Below, one piece after another: positions 53,698 to 62,879 of a DNA stretch of 64,000 bases; the stretch's first letter is position 1; the number at the start of each line of letters is the position of its first letter. Made by a program: the position numbers and the translations under genes. This DNA is from Helicobacter ganmani (GTDB taxonomy: Bacteria; Campylobacterota; Campylobacteria; Campylobacterales; Helicobacteraceae), in contig NZ_NXLS01000005.1 of the NCBI RefSeq assembly GCF_003364315.1, positions 1-64,000 on the forward strand, read 5' to 3'. A model generated the notes under the pieces. The model did no database searches and had not been told where the DNA came from. It saw only the letters and a list, made by a program, of their open reading frames with translations.

Positions 53698-54915
53698 TTA
53701 ATTAAATCCAAGTTTTGGACCTCTAAGCCCAATAAATTGCTGTGTTGGGTGCGTTAGCTTCCCTGCTTTTGCATTTGCCTGTAATTCTTTTAGAATCTCT
53801 TGTAGATTGCTTTGTGTCAAGTCGCGTCCGCCCAATCCATAAATATAATTGCTTACCATAGGTTTATTTGCGCCGTGATAAAGTGCTGCTACACCTTCAT
53901 TATAAAGCATTCCCATTGCACCTGCAGGCAAACTTCTGTCTAAAAATGCTACCGCTTTAACTTTGCTTAAACTTTCACAAAATGCCAAATAGGGAAATGG
54001 TCTAAGCGAACGAATACTTACAACACCCGCTTTAATACCATTTTTCCTTGCTTCTTTTGTGGCGATTCTTGCAGATTCCACCGTTGTACCAAGTGCCACG
54101 ATTGCAACTTCTGCATCTTCCATATCATATTTTTCTACGATATTATATTTACGCCCTGTGAGTTTTTCAAATTCTTTAAAAGTGCGCTCAATCACACCCA
54201 TAGAATTCATAATTGCATTGTGTAACTGCGCTTTATGCTCAAAATGCCAATCCTCTTCTGTTTGTGCCCCATAAGTTGCTGGACGCTCAAAGTCTAGCAT
54301 TGCATTTTTAGGTTTGTAATCACCAATAAATTTATACGCCTCTGCATCTTTTAGTGGGCGCACACTCTGTGCTGTATGCGAACAAATAAATCCATCTTGA
54401 TGCACCATAACCGGTAAGCGCACATCGTAATCTTCTGCGATTTTAAACGCCATAAGGTTGAAGTCATACGCCTCTTGTGGATTATAGGTGCATAGATTAA
54501 TCCAACCTGCATCACGCCCCAAATACATATCCGAGTGGTCTCCATTGACATTTAGAGGACTTGCAAGGGCGCGATTTACGACATTTAGCACGATTGGCAA
54601 ACGCATACCAGAGGCTTGGTATAGCACTTCCACCATCAAAGCAAATCCTTGTGAGCTCGTTGCTGTTGCTACGCGTCCGCCTGCTGCTGCTGCGCCCACA
54701 CAGCCACTCATTGCGGCGTGTTCGGATTCCACCATTACGAACTCTCCATCAATGTAGCCATTTGCTAAGAAAGTCGCGTAATTTTGCACAATCGGCGTTG
54801 ATGGTGTGATAGGATATGCAGAAACAACATCAATCTGTGCTTGTCTCATTGCGTGGCTTGCTGCCATATTTCCATCCCAAACTTCTACTTCTTGTAATTC
54901 ATAGACTTCTGCCAT
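53698..54915 (-). CDS. porA: Pyruvate oxidoreductase alpha subunit PorA
   Basis: A 405-aa subunit with the PP-type fold opening SAYPITPSTPIVQ and a conserved TSSQGFALMVEVLYQASG near residue 95. It forms the catalytic core with PorB. It begins 2 nt after porD and its stop is followed by the porB ribosome site. Length is normal. Confidence 0.95.
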   Translation of the reverse strand: MAEVYELQEVEVWDGNMAASHAMRQAQIDVVSAYPITPSTPIVQNYATFLANGYIDGEFVMVESEHAAMSGCVGAAAAGGRVATATSSQGFALMVEVLYQASGMRLPIVLNVVNRALASPLNVNGDHSDMYLGRDAGWINLCTYNPQEAYDFNLMAFKIAEDYDVRLPVMVHQDGFICSHTAQSVRPLKDAEAYKFIGDYKPKNAMLDFERPATYGAQTEEDWHFEHKAQLHNAIMNSMGVIERTFKEFEKLTGRKYNIVEKYDMEDAEVAIVALGTTVESARIATKEARKNGIKAGVVSIRSLRPFPYLAFCESLSKVKAVAFLDRSLPAGAMGMLYNEGVAALYHGANKPMVSNYIYGLGGRDLTQSNLQEILKELQANAKAGKLTHPTQQFIGLRGPKLGFN

Positions 54916-54917
54916 TA

Positions 54918-55313
54918 TTAATCCTTTTTCTTTTCTTCTTTTTTAGGCCATTTGCTAAGTGCATTTTCATTGCTCTCATAATCACTAAACATCAAAAGAG
55001 ATTTTGGATTTGTTGGGCATACATCTACACACACGCCACAGCCTTTGCAATGCACATAATCTACGCCGCTCATTTTTTCATCTCGCACCAAAATTGAAGA
55101 ATCTGGGCAATAAACCCAACAAAAATAGCAATTAATGCAATGCTCTACATTATGCACAGGTTTTTCTACACGCCAATGCGCTACACTTGCCTTATAAGAG
55201 CTATCCTCACGATAATTTCTAGAATCTGCGTGTTTTTCTACCGCTGCATTACCTTTATCAAAAGGGAACAGCACAGAACCCGCTTCAAACTCGTTCCAAC
55301 CTTTATAATTCAT
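54918..55313 (-). CDS. porD: Pyruvate oxidoreductase delta (ferredoxin) subunit PorD
   Basis: A 131-aa protein with two [4Fe-4S] binding motifs, CINCYFCWVYCPD and CKGCGVCVDVCPTNP, which pass electrons from the TPP core to flavodoxin. The C-terminus is lysine/glutamate rich. It is the second gene of the four-subunit operon. Confidence 0.95.
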   Translation of the reverse strand: MNYKGWNEFEAGSVLFPFDKGNAAVEKHADSRNYREDSSYKASVAHWRVEKPVHNVEHCINCYFCWVYCPDSSILVRDEKMSGVDYVHCKGCGVCVDVCPTNPKSLLMFSDYESNENALSKWPKKEEKKKD

Positions 55314-55322
55314 TTTTTACTC

Positions 55323-55883
55323 CTATTTTACTTCGTTATACGCTTTTCTAATTACTTCCATATTTGCATCAATGATTTTTTGTGGAAGTTTTTTGCCTAA
55401 TACTTTTTTGAAAGATTCCAAGAAAAAGTCCAACTCCAACGCACCCGAAATTTTCAAAAATGCTCCAAGCATTGGTGCATTAGGGATTGACTTGCCAAAA
55501 GCCTCTAAAGAAAGCCCAATACAATCTAGTATATAAACTTCCTTGCCTTTAAGCTCTGGTTTGGATTTTAAAAATTCCTCTTTACTTAAGTGTGTTGTAA
55601 TAATGTATTTTGTGGAATCTTTTTCGTTTGCGCAAATATCTGTGATATACACTAAACCAGGGTCAATGACTAAGATATAATCTGGATTCATAAATTTTTC
55701 GTGGTTAAGAATTGGACTTTCATCAATTCTATTATACGCTGTCATTGCTGCACCTCTTTTTGCTGAACCATAAAATGCAAAAGCCTGCACTTCCTTGCCT
55801 GTCCCTGCAATCACATCTGCCAAACCTTTTGCTCCTGTTACTGCACCTTGTCCTGCACGGCTATGCCATCTAATTTCAAGCAT
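55323..55883 (-). CDS. porG: Pyruvate oxidoreductase gamma subunit PorG
   Basis: A 186-aa subunit starting LEIRWHSRAGQGAVTGAKG, the family signature with a CoA-binding-type fold. It heads the porGDAB operon; AGGAGGC precedes the ATG. The 240 nt upstream are AT-rich and non-coding. Confidence 0.95.
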   Translation of the reverse strand: MLEIRWHSRAGQGAVTGAKGLADVIAGTGKEVQAFAFYGSAKRGAAMTAYNRIDESPILNHEKFMNPDYILVIDPGLVYITDICANEKDSTKYIITTHLSKEEFLKSKPELKGKEVYILDCIGLSLEAFGKSIPNAPMLGAFLKISGALELDFFLESFKKVLGKKLPQKIIDANMEVIRKAYNEVK

Positions 55884-56104
55884 AATGCCTCCTAAATTTA
55901 ATTTTTAAAGTTACGACTTAATTTTAAAGAAAACGCGCTTAAAAAAATTACTTTTTTGTTTCATAAGTTATAGAAAAATCTTCCAATGTGTAAAAATAAC
56001 CCATTATTATTATTTGGAATCACGGCAACAAAAATAATCTAAAAATATTAAAATAGAATCTAAAAGGTAAAGAATTTGAAAAATACTGCAGTTTTTATTT
56101 GTAG

Positions 56105-56122
56105 AGCCCTTCTAAAAGGGCT
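56105..56122. terminator. Hairpin between porG and the ydcH-like gene
   Basis: AGCCCTT (56105-56111) pairs with AAGGGCT (56116-56122). Next on the plus side is GGATTATTTTTTG, so the T run fits rightward transcription, although no plus gene is upstream. It ends 5 nt before the YdcH-like stop. Confidence 0.5.
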
Positions 56123-56126
56123 TGGA

Positions 56127-56354
56127 TTATTTTTTGTTCTCTTTGATGTATTCCATCACCATAGCATACGCTTCGTCTTTAAGCTCTAATTTTTTGCGTT
56201 TTAGCTCGGCTAATTCCATACTTGAAGCGTGTTCTCTACCCTCTGAAATATCTTGGATCTTTTGGTCTAATTCGTTATGCTCATCAAAAATTTTGGCAAA
56301 ATGCGCGTTCTCTTGCTTTAAAACGCTAATCTCATCTCTATATTCGTGTAACAT
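56127..56354 (-). CDS. YdcH-like (DUF465) small protein
   Basis: A 75-aa highly charged coiled-coil protein with EFNELDQ-like HNELDQKIQD and ELKRKKLELKDEAYAMV, typical of DUF465. Function is unknown in all members I know. Stands alone between porG and argJ. Confidence 0.85.
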   Translation of the reverse strand: MLHEYRDEISVLKQENAHFAKIFDEHNELDQKIQDISEGREHASSMELAELKRKKLELKDEAYAMVMEYIKENKK

Positions 56355-56451
56355 TGGCTCTCCTTTTAAAGATAAATTAATATGTAAATTATAAACAAAA
56401 TTGCCTTAATGCTTACCATTTTTGCAAAATTTTAGATAATCTTGCTTAAAT

Positions 56452-57642
56452 TTACGAACGATAATCCGCATTAATTTTGACATATTCGTGTCCTAAGTCG
56501 CAACCATATGCCACATAGGATTCTGTGCCCTTACCAATCTCACAAATAATTCTAAAAGATTCCCGTTTTAGAACTTCTGCAGCTTTTTTTTCATTTTCAC
56601 CATCAAAATAAATCATGCCTTTTTGATAAACACACACTTCATCAAAATAAATTTCTAATGTCTTAGGACTACATTCAATCCCACTTGCTCCGATCGTTGA
56701 TGCGATTCTACCCCAATTAGGGTCGCAACCAAACAATGCAGTTTTAACAAGCAAAGATTGACTTAACGCCTTGGCTACTTTTTGCGCTTCTTTTGAGGTT
56801 TTTGCACCTCTTACTTCAAAGGCAACAAGCTTCGTCGCACCCTCGCCATCACGCACAATATCCGTTGCAAGTTTGTGCATAATCTTTTCTAACACAAAGC
56901 CGAATGCTTCCTTATTATATGCTCCACTCTTGCCATTACTTAAAAGCAAAATCGTATCATTTGTAGAAGTATCACCATCTACGCTAATTGCATTAAAAGT
57001 GTTTTCAGCAGCATTTTGTAAAAGATCTTTCATATCCGACTTTGGAATCTCCGCGTCTGTGGCGATAAAACATAACATTGTTGCTAAAGAGGGATTAATC
57101 ATACCTGCGCCCTTGCACATCGCACCAATTTTAAAGCTAGTCTTATCCTCTAGCACAACTTCAAAAGCAATGGTTTTACTAAAGCGGTCTGTCGTCATAA
57201 TTGCATTTGCTGCTTTTGCATCGTCTTTTTTTGTCAAATCAAATTTCAAAAAAGATTCTACAATTTTTGTCTTTGGAAGCTGCACACCAATCACTCCGGT
57301 AGAACTCATAATCGGATTATAAATCATAGGAAATTTACCTTTGGCTTCGTCTAATATTTCTTTGACATTTGCTACACCTTCATCACCTGTTAAGGCGTTC
57401 GCATTTTTAGAGTTAATTAACACGAAATTCGTTTTGAAATTTTTATCATATTCTTGATAATGCAAAATGGGTGCGGCGCAAAATTTGTTTTGTGTAAAAA
57501 TCGCTTCTACTTCACACAAAGAATCCGAATAAATAAAAGCCACATCAGGTTCTCCATTGGGCTTTAATCCTGCACTTACTCCGTCGCAATAAAACCCCTT
57601 TGCTACCGCGATTCCACCTTGTATTGGGAAAAAACTAAACAT
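56452..57642 (-). CDS. argJ: Bifunctional ornithine/glutamate acetyltransferase ArgJ
   Basis: A 396-aa enzyme of the cyclic arginine pathway. The self-cleavage site is in [12 protein letters not shown], with Thr as the new N-terminus of the beta chain; KGAGM precedes it, and [10 protein letters not shown] and GDTSTNDT are family motifs. H. pylori lacks this gene, as I recall. Its start overlaps the K+ channel gene by 8 nt. Length is normal. Confidence 0.93.
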   Translation of the reverse strand: MFSFFPIQGGIAVAKGFYCDGVSAGLKPNGEPDVAFIYSDSLCEVEAIFTQNKFCAAPILHYQEYDKNFKTNFVLINSKNANALTGDEGVANVKEILDEAKGKFPMIYNPIMSSTGVIGVQLPKTKIVESFLKFDLTKKDDAKAANAIMTTDRFSKTIAFEVVLEDKTSFKIGAMCKGAGMINPSLATMLCFIATDAEIPKSDMKDLLQNAAENTFNAISVDGDTSTNDTILLLSNGKSGAYNKEAFGFVLEKIMHKLATDIVRDGEGATKLVAFEVRGAKTSKEAQKVAKALSQSLLVKTALFGCDPNWGRIASTIGASGIECSPKTLEIYFDEVCVYQKGMIYFDGENEKKAAEVLKRESFRIICEIGKGTESYVAYGCDLGHEYVKINADYRS

Positions 57643-58765
57643 ATTTTAACTCCTCTGGCTTATCTTTTTTAAAGATAAGCTGTTTTGTTAGATGCACACC
57701 ATGTGAAGTGCCAATCACAAGTAATTTGCATTCGCTTGTTACTAAAGTGTCCCCATTAGGCATAGAAATAAATTTGCCATCTTTTTGCGTAATCCCCACA
57801 ATAGAAGTCTGTGTAATCTCACGCACATGGGCTTCTTTAAGCTTTTTTAGGACGAGCCAAGAATAACGAGGCACAACAATTTCTTCTAAATCAAGCGGTG
57901 TATCCTTTTGATAGGCAAATCTCTCCAAAAGATTCTCCATATCTGGGCGCGTTGCCATTGCATTAACTCTTTGAGCAAACAGCTTTGAGGGAGACACAGC
58001 GTAATTTGCACCAAGTTTTTTAAGCTTTTCCTCATCTTCATTATTATCCGCATTACCAATAATAAAATAAGGTTTGCGCCCCAATTCACGCTCATAAAGC
58101 CTCACAGAGGCAATTTGAGCAATATTATCTGCAATATTATTGGACAATGTAATCACCCCACGCGCACTAGAAAGATGGCATTTGAGCATTGCAATTTCTG
58201 TATGTGGGTCTTCGTTAATAAAAAAAGGATAATGATATTTTTGCGCAATATCTTCTAACGAATCGTTACGATCCACCACTACAAAGGGAATGTGTGCCTC
58301 ACGAAATTGCTGTGATAGCTGTATCGTGTATTCATTGTGATAACAAATGATAAAATGATTTTTTAATCGCGCAATTTTGTAAATCATATTACGTTCCTTA
58401 ATAATTGGAATCAGTTTTCCCCGACTAAGTATATCAATCACACTAACAACACAGAAGCTTAAAACAAGCGAACCTGCCAACATTACAAAAGCGGTATAAA
58501 AGATAGTCAAGTCATCAAACTCACCCTCATCTAATGCGCCAAAACCTGTTGTAGTAAAAGTATAAGAAGCCTGAAAAAATGCGTCAATTAAACCATAGTC
58601 TGTAAAGACTAAATAGCCAAGTGTGCTGATTATTAAACCTGCAAAAATTAATAAAAAAGACGCACGGAAAGGTTTTAATTGCTCATAGAGCAAACCAGAC
58701 ATATCAATATCTGGCTTTTGAGTACCTTCCCAATGGAGAAATTTTTTGAGCCTATCAAAAGCCAC
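57635..58765 (-). CDS. kchA: Potassium channel with RCK (TrkA-N) domain, KchA-like
   Basis: A 376-aa two-helix channel: helices at about 35-55 and 88-112, with a pore loop and selectivity filter TTTGFG at 71-76. A regulatory NAD-binding RCK domain follows (about 138-250; [14 protein letters not shown]), then a C-terminal TrkA-C-like part. H. pylori HpKchA is the homologue I recall, next to rpmB as here. It mediates K+ uptake or flux. It overlaps argJ. Confidence 0.92.
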   Translation of the reverse strand: MAFDRLKKFLHWEGTQKPDIDMSGLLYEQLKPFRASFLLIFAGLIISTLGYLVFTDYGLIDAFFQASYTFTTTGFGALDEGEFDDLTIFYTAFVMLAGSLVLSFCVVSVIDILSRGKLIPIIKERNMIYKIARLKNHFIICYHNEYTIQLSQQFREAHIPFVVVDRNDSLEDIAQKYHYPFFINEDPHTEIAMLKCHLSSARGVITLSNNIADNIAQIASVRLYERELGRKPYFIIGNADNNEDEEKLKKLGANYAVSPSKLFAQRVNAMATRPDMENLLERFAYQKDTPLDLEEIVVPRYSWLVLKKLKEAHVREITQTSIVGITQKDGKFISMPNGDTLVTSECKLLVIGTSHGVHLTKQLIFKKDKPEELKYV

Positions 58766-58786
58766 AGCTCAACCCTGAACTAAGGA

Positions 58787-58975
58787 TTAAGAGTGTTTTT
58801 TCATAGTGCGCAATGTGGAAGCTGCGATTCTTACTTTCATTGTCCTGCCGTCTTCTAATTTAATTCTCACGGTTCTTAGATTCGGCAAAGATCGCTTTCT
58901 CGTCTTATTGTTTGCGTGGCTTACATTATTGCCAACCATTGGACCTTTACCTGTAAAAAAACATTTTCTTGCCAT
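58787..58975 (-). CDS. rpmB: 50S ribosomal protein L28
   Basis: A 62-aa basic protein beginning [20 protein letters not shown], the L28 signature, without the zinc-binding cysteine pairs seen in some homologues. It lies 21 nt before the K+ channel gene on the same strand. Confidence 0.96.
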   Translation of the reverse strand: MARKCFFTGKGPMVGNNVSHANNKTRKRSLPNLRTVRIKLEDGRTMKVRIAASTLRTMKKHS

Positions 58976-59066
58976 TTCCTAACCTTTTAAATCTTAAAAT
59001 TAAATATTGCCAATAAATAAACTTTGGATTCTATCTCAAACTAAATAATAGAAAGTTTAAATTCTC

Positions 59067-60026
59067 TTAATTTAGCTGTTTTTTGATTTCCTGCACAATA
59101 TCAAAGCCGTGATTAAGTGCAGCTGCAATAGAACCACCATTTTTGTATAAAATGTCTCCCGCAATATAAACGCCCTCAACTGAACTTTGATGTTTGTCAT
59201 CTGTGAGAGGAACACCATCAGCATCTAATTCTACACCACATTTGCGCAAGAAATCTACAGGAGCTATTCCTCCAATTGCATAAATTACACGTTCATATAT
59301 TGCACTTGTTCCGTCGGTGAAATTAACCTTTACTTTGCCCTCTTGGTCTTCTAAGCTTTCAATATCTACGCCGAGTTTGGGCTGAATTTTGCCATTTGTA
59401 AAACACAAATCCAAGTTTTCCTGATTTGTCTCATTGATTCTTGCAAATTCTTTCCTACGATAATTTAAAGTTACAGGATTCGTTTCACTAAGCACACACG
59501 CATATTCTACCGCGGAATTTCCTCCACCAACAACTAAAATATTCTCACCATCTACACAACTATTTGCATTAAAATTGACGAGATTTTTAATACTATTTGG
59601 AATCGCATAGCTTGGTTTGTTAGGTTGCCCCATTTTTCCGATAGAAATCACAACAAATTTCGCTTTAAATTGCGTATTTTTGGCAGTATAAATAAGAAAA
59701 TAATCCTTTTCTTTTTTGATAGATTCCACTTCTGTCTGAAATTGTACTTCAAAACCATTTTCTTGAATGATTTTATCAAATAAATCTAAAGTGCTTTCCT
59801 TTGTGCCATCGCAAAAATAAATGTTCCCATTCAACTCAACTTTTTGTCCTTTGTAATCTTTATCTACGCGTTTTTTATCTTTGTAAAACTTGCGAATCGT
59901 GGTAGAATGCCCCTCGCCCTTTTCAAACAAAATGACATCTTTAATACCTAAAACCATTGATTCTACTGCCGATGCGATTCCACCCGGACCGCCACCTACA
60001 ATTGCAATATCATAAATTTCTTTCAT
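59067..60026 (-). CDS. fqrB: NADPH:flavodoxin/quinone reductase FqrB
   Basis: A 319-aa thioredoxin-reductase-like flavoprotein. FAD binding is VGGGPGGIASA, NAD(P) binding VVGGGNSAVEYA, and AGDILYKNGGSIAAAL ends the FAD site. The redox CxxC of true thioredoxin reductase is absent. H. pylori FqrB (HP1164) has this form and links PorGDAB via flavodoxin to NADPH. It overlaps ccoS (TAATG) and is last in maf-ccoS-fqrB. Confidence 0.9.
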   Translation of the reverse strand: MKEIYDIAIVGGGPGGIASAVESMVLGIKDVILFEKGEGHSTTIRKFYKDKKRVDKDYKGQKVELNGNIYFCDGTKESTLDLFDKIIQENGFEVQFQTEVESIKKEKDYFLIYTAKNTQFKAKFVVISIGKMGQPNKPSYAIPNSIKNLVNFNANSCVDGENILVVGGGNSAVEYACVLSETNPVTLNYRRKEFARINETNQENLDLCFTNGKIQPKLGVDIESLEDQEGKVKVNFTDGTSAIYERVIYAIGGIAPVDFLRKCGVELDADGVPLTDDKHQSSVEGVYIAGDILYKNGGSIAAALNHGFDIVQEIKKQLN

Positions 60027-60226
60027 TAATTATCCTTTGAATTCTTTTTTGAATTATCCCTTGCTGCGTGGCGCAAATCCTCTTCACTATCAAACAAAAC
60101 GCCTTGCATCATTTTTTTTTCATCATCAAATTGCCCACTTTTTAAGCCCCACAAAAAAGCAATCAGACCGATTAATCCAATCACAATACTTGTCGCAAGC
60201 ATTACGGCAACCATTGTTGTATTCAT
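60026..60226 (-). CDS. ccoS: cbb3 oxidase assembly protein CcoS
   Basis: A 66-aa single-span protein. Helix at about 7-27 followed by LWGLKSGQFDD, the CcoS signature; needed for cofactor insertion into cbb3-type cytochrome oxidase. Its ATG overlaps the maf stop (ATGA). The charged C-terminal tail is species-variable. Confidence 0.92.
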   Translation of the reverse strand: MNTTMVAVMLATSIVIGLIGLIAFLWGLKSGQFDDEKKMMQGVLFDSEEDLRHAARDNSKKNSKDN

Positions 60227-60777
60227 AGCATTTTCCTTAAAAAAGGCAAAAGGGATTCTATATGCAATCCCATTGCATTAGAGGTTGCACCAACTTGTCG
60301 CTTAAGATAGTTTTGATGGAAACCTTCTATCATTACTGCGCCTGCCTTATTTGCCCACAAACCACTTTGCAAATAAGATTCTAAATCTTGTGGAGCAAAA
60401 GGAAAAAGCTCAAAATAAGTCTGGCTTAAATCCATATAGAAAAACTGCTCACAATGCAAAATTGCGCAAGTTAGAATCGTCAAACTTTTACCATTTTGCG
60501 ATTCCAAAAACACACTTGCTTCTGCTTTATTTTTCGCCTTGCGTTGTAAAACTCCGCCACAATCAATCACGCTATCTACAATCAAAAGCGGTGATTCTAA
60601 CCCATAAAGATCTAACGCGCTTTTGTGTTTGCCAAGTGCCGCTTGATAGACAAAAGACTTGGGCTTATCTAAAGGCAACTGCTCCTCATCAAACCCATTA
60701 TCACATTGAACAAAAGGAATCCTATGCGCTTCTAAAATTTGCTTTCGTGATTTGGAAGCAGAACATAAGCGCAACAT
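60223..60777 (-). CDS. maf: Maf-family nucleotide pyrophosphatase
   Basis: A 184-aa Maf protein with an N-terminal LCSASKSRKQIL motif, VDSVIDC mid-protein and WANKAGAVMIEGF. Family members hydrolyse non-canonical or canonical NTPs and inhibit septum formation. Start ATG 60777 has no strong RBS visible. It begins the maf-ccoS-fqrB run. Confidence 0.88.
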   Translation of the reverse strand: MLRLCSASKSRKQILEAHRIPFVQCDNGFDEEQLPLDKPKSFVYQAALGKHKSALDLYGLESPLLIVDSVIDCGGVLQRKAKNKAEASVFLESQNGKSLTILTCAILHCEQFFYMDLSQTYFELFPFAPQDLESYLQSGLWANKAGAVMIEGFHQNYLKRQVGATSNAMGLHIESLLPFLRKML

Positions 60778-60846
60778 AAAATTCCTTACACCTCAAGATA
60801 AACTTAAAATTATAATCTTATTAAAATTATATTTTAATAAGATTCA

Positions 60847-61206
60847 TTAATTTTTAAAACTAACCGCCACAACCGCAATAGCAAATCCGCCATCATGAGA
60901 AAGAGAAAGGCTTAGAGAATGGAGGTTAAAATATTCCATTTTTTCATTACTTAAATGCAGGAGCGGAGCACCCTTTTGGTTCTTGGAAATCCATATATCG
61001 TGGAATCCCAATTCCTTTCCGATTCCACATTTTAATGCCTTTGCACAAGCTTCTTTTGCCGCCCAAAATCCTGCAAGACTTTGAGGATTTTTAGCAATTT
61101 GTATTTCAGAATAATTTAAGAATTTTTGCAATCCTTTTTCTCCAAATTTTGCTAATAAAGATTCTATGCGCTGAATTTTGACAATATCTACTCCCACATC
61201 AAACAT
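60847..61206 (-). CDS. acpS: Holo-acyl-carrier-protein synthase
   Basis: A 119-aa trimeric phosphopantetheinyl transferase activating acyl carrier protein. Magnesium-binding Asp in VGVDIVKIQRIES and Glu in FWAAKEACAKALKCG are conserved. Its start overlaps the fliL stop (TAATG), as in H. pylori, where these two are adjacent. Confidence 0.95.
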   Translation of the reverse strand: MFDVGVDIVKIQRIESLLAKFGEKGLQKFLNYSEIQIAKNPQSLAGFWAAKEACAKALKCGIGKELGFHDIWISKNQKGAPLLHLSNEKMEYFNLHSLSLSLSHDGGFAIAVVAVSFKN

Positions 61207-61745
61207 TATTGCACTACAAATTCAGTAAAAAAGATATTAACAACTCTACCATCTACCAAAAATTCGTTCAAGCGTTCTATAATTTCTTCTTTCAACTTTT
61301 GCTTGCCTTTAGCTGTCTGTACTTCTTCAAATGTTTTTGAACTAAGAATTGAAATAATCACATCACGCAAAACACCTCGTTTTGTTTCAAGCTCTGTCTG
61401 CATTTCAGCAATGCTAAGCTCTAATGAAATAGAAGTTTTAAGATAACGTTTGCCGCCTCCAGAAGTCATCAAATTAACAATAAATTGGTCCAAAGGATAC
61501 ATTGGTCCAACACTTAAGAGGTTACTATTGGGATTAGCGGCACTCCCTTTATTTGCTGCACTTTGTTGTTGAGGAGCAGCAGTCGGTCCTGCTTCTGGCT
61601 CATCTCCTCCGCTAAAAATCAAAATCGCAACGACAATCAAAATAATCAATAACAATGCAACGACACCAATGATGATGAAAAGTAGCATTTTATTCTGTTT
61701 TAAGCCTTCAAGTTTGGATTCTTTTTTGGTTTCTTCTTCTGCCAT
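61206..61745 (-). CDS. fliL: Flagellar basal-body protein FliL
   Basis: A 179-aa single-span protein: cytoplasmic lysine/glutamate tail, helix at about 24-46, a Pro/Ala/Gln-rich linker (about 55-75), and a periplasmic SPFH-like domain with YPLDQFIVNLM. It stabilises the stator around the motor. Implies a motile organism. GGAGA precedes the ATG. Confidence 0.95.
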   Translation of the reverse strand: MAEEETKKESKLEGLKQNKMLLFIIIGVVALLLIILIVVAILIFSGGDEPEAGPTAAPQQQSAANKGSAANPNSNLLSVGPMYPLDQFIVNLMTSGGGKRYLKTSISLELSIAEMQTELETKRGVLRDVIISILSSKTFEEVQTAKGKQKLKEEIIERLNEFLVDGRVVNIFFTEFVVQ

Positions 61746-61802
61746 TTTCTCTCCTTTAATAAAAATTCTATTATATAAAATCTTTTTTTAAATTTTCAAG
61801 TT

Positions 61803-62867
61803 TTACATTTTTAAATAACTTCCAAGCCATTTTAACTCATTTGGATATCGTCTAAACAATTCACTCACATTCGCATCATCAATGTGTCCATCAATATCAA
61901 TAAAAAAGCAATAGTCAAAATCATTTCCTGTGCGCTTAGGGCGAGATTGAAAAAAGGTCATATTAATATTTAAATCTTTCACATCATAAAGCAGACGATG
62001 AATTGCACCGGGCTTGTCGTCGTTTGCCAAAATTGCAAACAAAGAAGTTTTGTCTTTGCCGCAAGGTTGATTTTTGAAATTGCTAATCACAATAAAACGC
62101 GTTTTGTTGTCTGAATTGTTCTCAATATTTTCAAACAAAATTGGCGTGCTATAAAGTTTCGCTGCAATGGGTGAGCATATAGCAGCACATTTTGGATTTT
62201 CTTTTGCAAGCTGCGCCGCACGTGCAGTAGAATCTACCGGAATTCTCTGAATATGGTCTAAAGAATGCTCACTTAAGAAATTAGAACATTGTCCAAAAGC
62301 AATGTCTTTAGAGTAAATAACCTCAATTTCTTGAATTTTTTGTGTCTGACTTGCAAAACAATGATGAATCGGTATATAAATTTCAGCTACAATTTTTAAC
62401 TCTGTGCTTCTTAGCAAATCCAATGTTTCCCCTACGACACCATTTTGACTATTTTCAATCGGAATCACTGCATAACTTGCACATTGATTTTCTACACTTT
62501 TGACGGCTTGTGTAATGGTATTGTGAGAAAAATATTCACACATTGCGCCAAACCTGCTTTCTGCCGCTTGATGCGTATAGCTTCCAAGAGGACCAAGATA
62601 CGCCACGCGTTCTGGCGATTCCAAATTACGGCTGACTGCAAAAATCTCCGAATAAATTGCCTCAATCGCTGCTCTATTGAGTGATAAAGAGCCTTTAGAA
62701 TGCAATCTATCAATGATTTCTTTTTCTCTCTCTGGACGATAAATAGGGGTATTACTCTGCAACTTTGCTTTGCCAATGCGCTTGACAATCTCCATACGCT
62801 TTTCTAATAATCCCAAAATTTCATCATCAATGCTATCAATCTCTCTTCTAAAATTTTGTAAATTCAT
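61803..62867 (-). CDS. pheA: Bifunctional chorismate mutase/prephenate dehydratase
   Basis: A 354-aa P-protein for phenylalanine synthesis: chorismate mutase (about 1-85, RREIDSIDDEILGLLEKRME), prephenate dehydratase (about 90-265, YLGPLGSYTHQAA, then NKTRFIVIS with the catalytic Thr) and a C-terminal ACT domain (about 275-350) for feedback by phenylalanine. Its start lies 12 nt after lysA. Confidence 0.96.
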   Translation of the reverse strand: MNLQNFRREIDSIDDEILGLLEKRMEIVKRIGKAKLQSNTPIYRPEREKEIIDRLHSKGSLSLNRAAIEAIYSEIFAVSRNLESPERVAYLGPLGSYTHQAAESRFGAMCEYFSHNTITQAVKSVENQCASYAVIPIENSQNGVVGETLDLLRSTELKIVAEIYIPIHHCFASQTQKIQEIEVIYSKDIAFGQCSNFLSEHSLDHIQRIPVDSTARAAQLAKENPKCAAICSPIAAKLYSTPILFENIENNSDNKTRFIVISNFKNQPCGKDKTSLFAILANDDKPGAIHRLLYDVKDLNINMTFFQSRPKRTGNDFDYCFFIDIDGHIDDANVSELFRRYPNELKWLGSYLKM

Positions 62868-62879
62868 CTTAAGATTCCT

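Noticed and set aside
53688-53732. Longer porB start at 53732
   Set aside because: It would overlap porA, whereas ATG 53687 has an ideal AAGGAG right after the porA stop.
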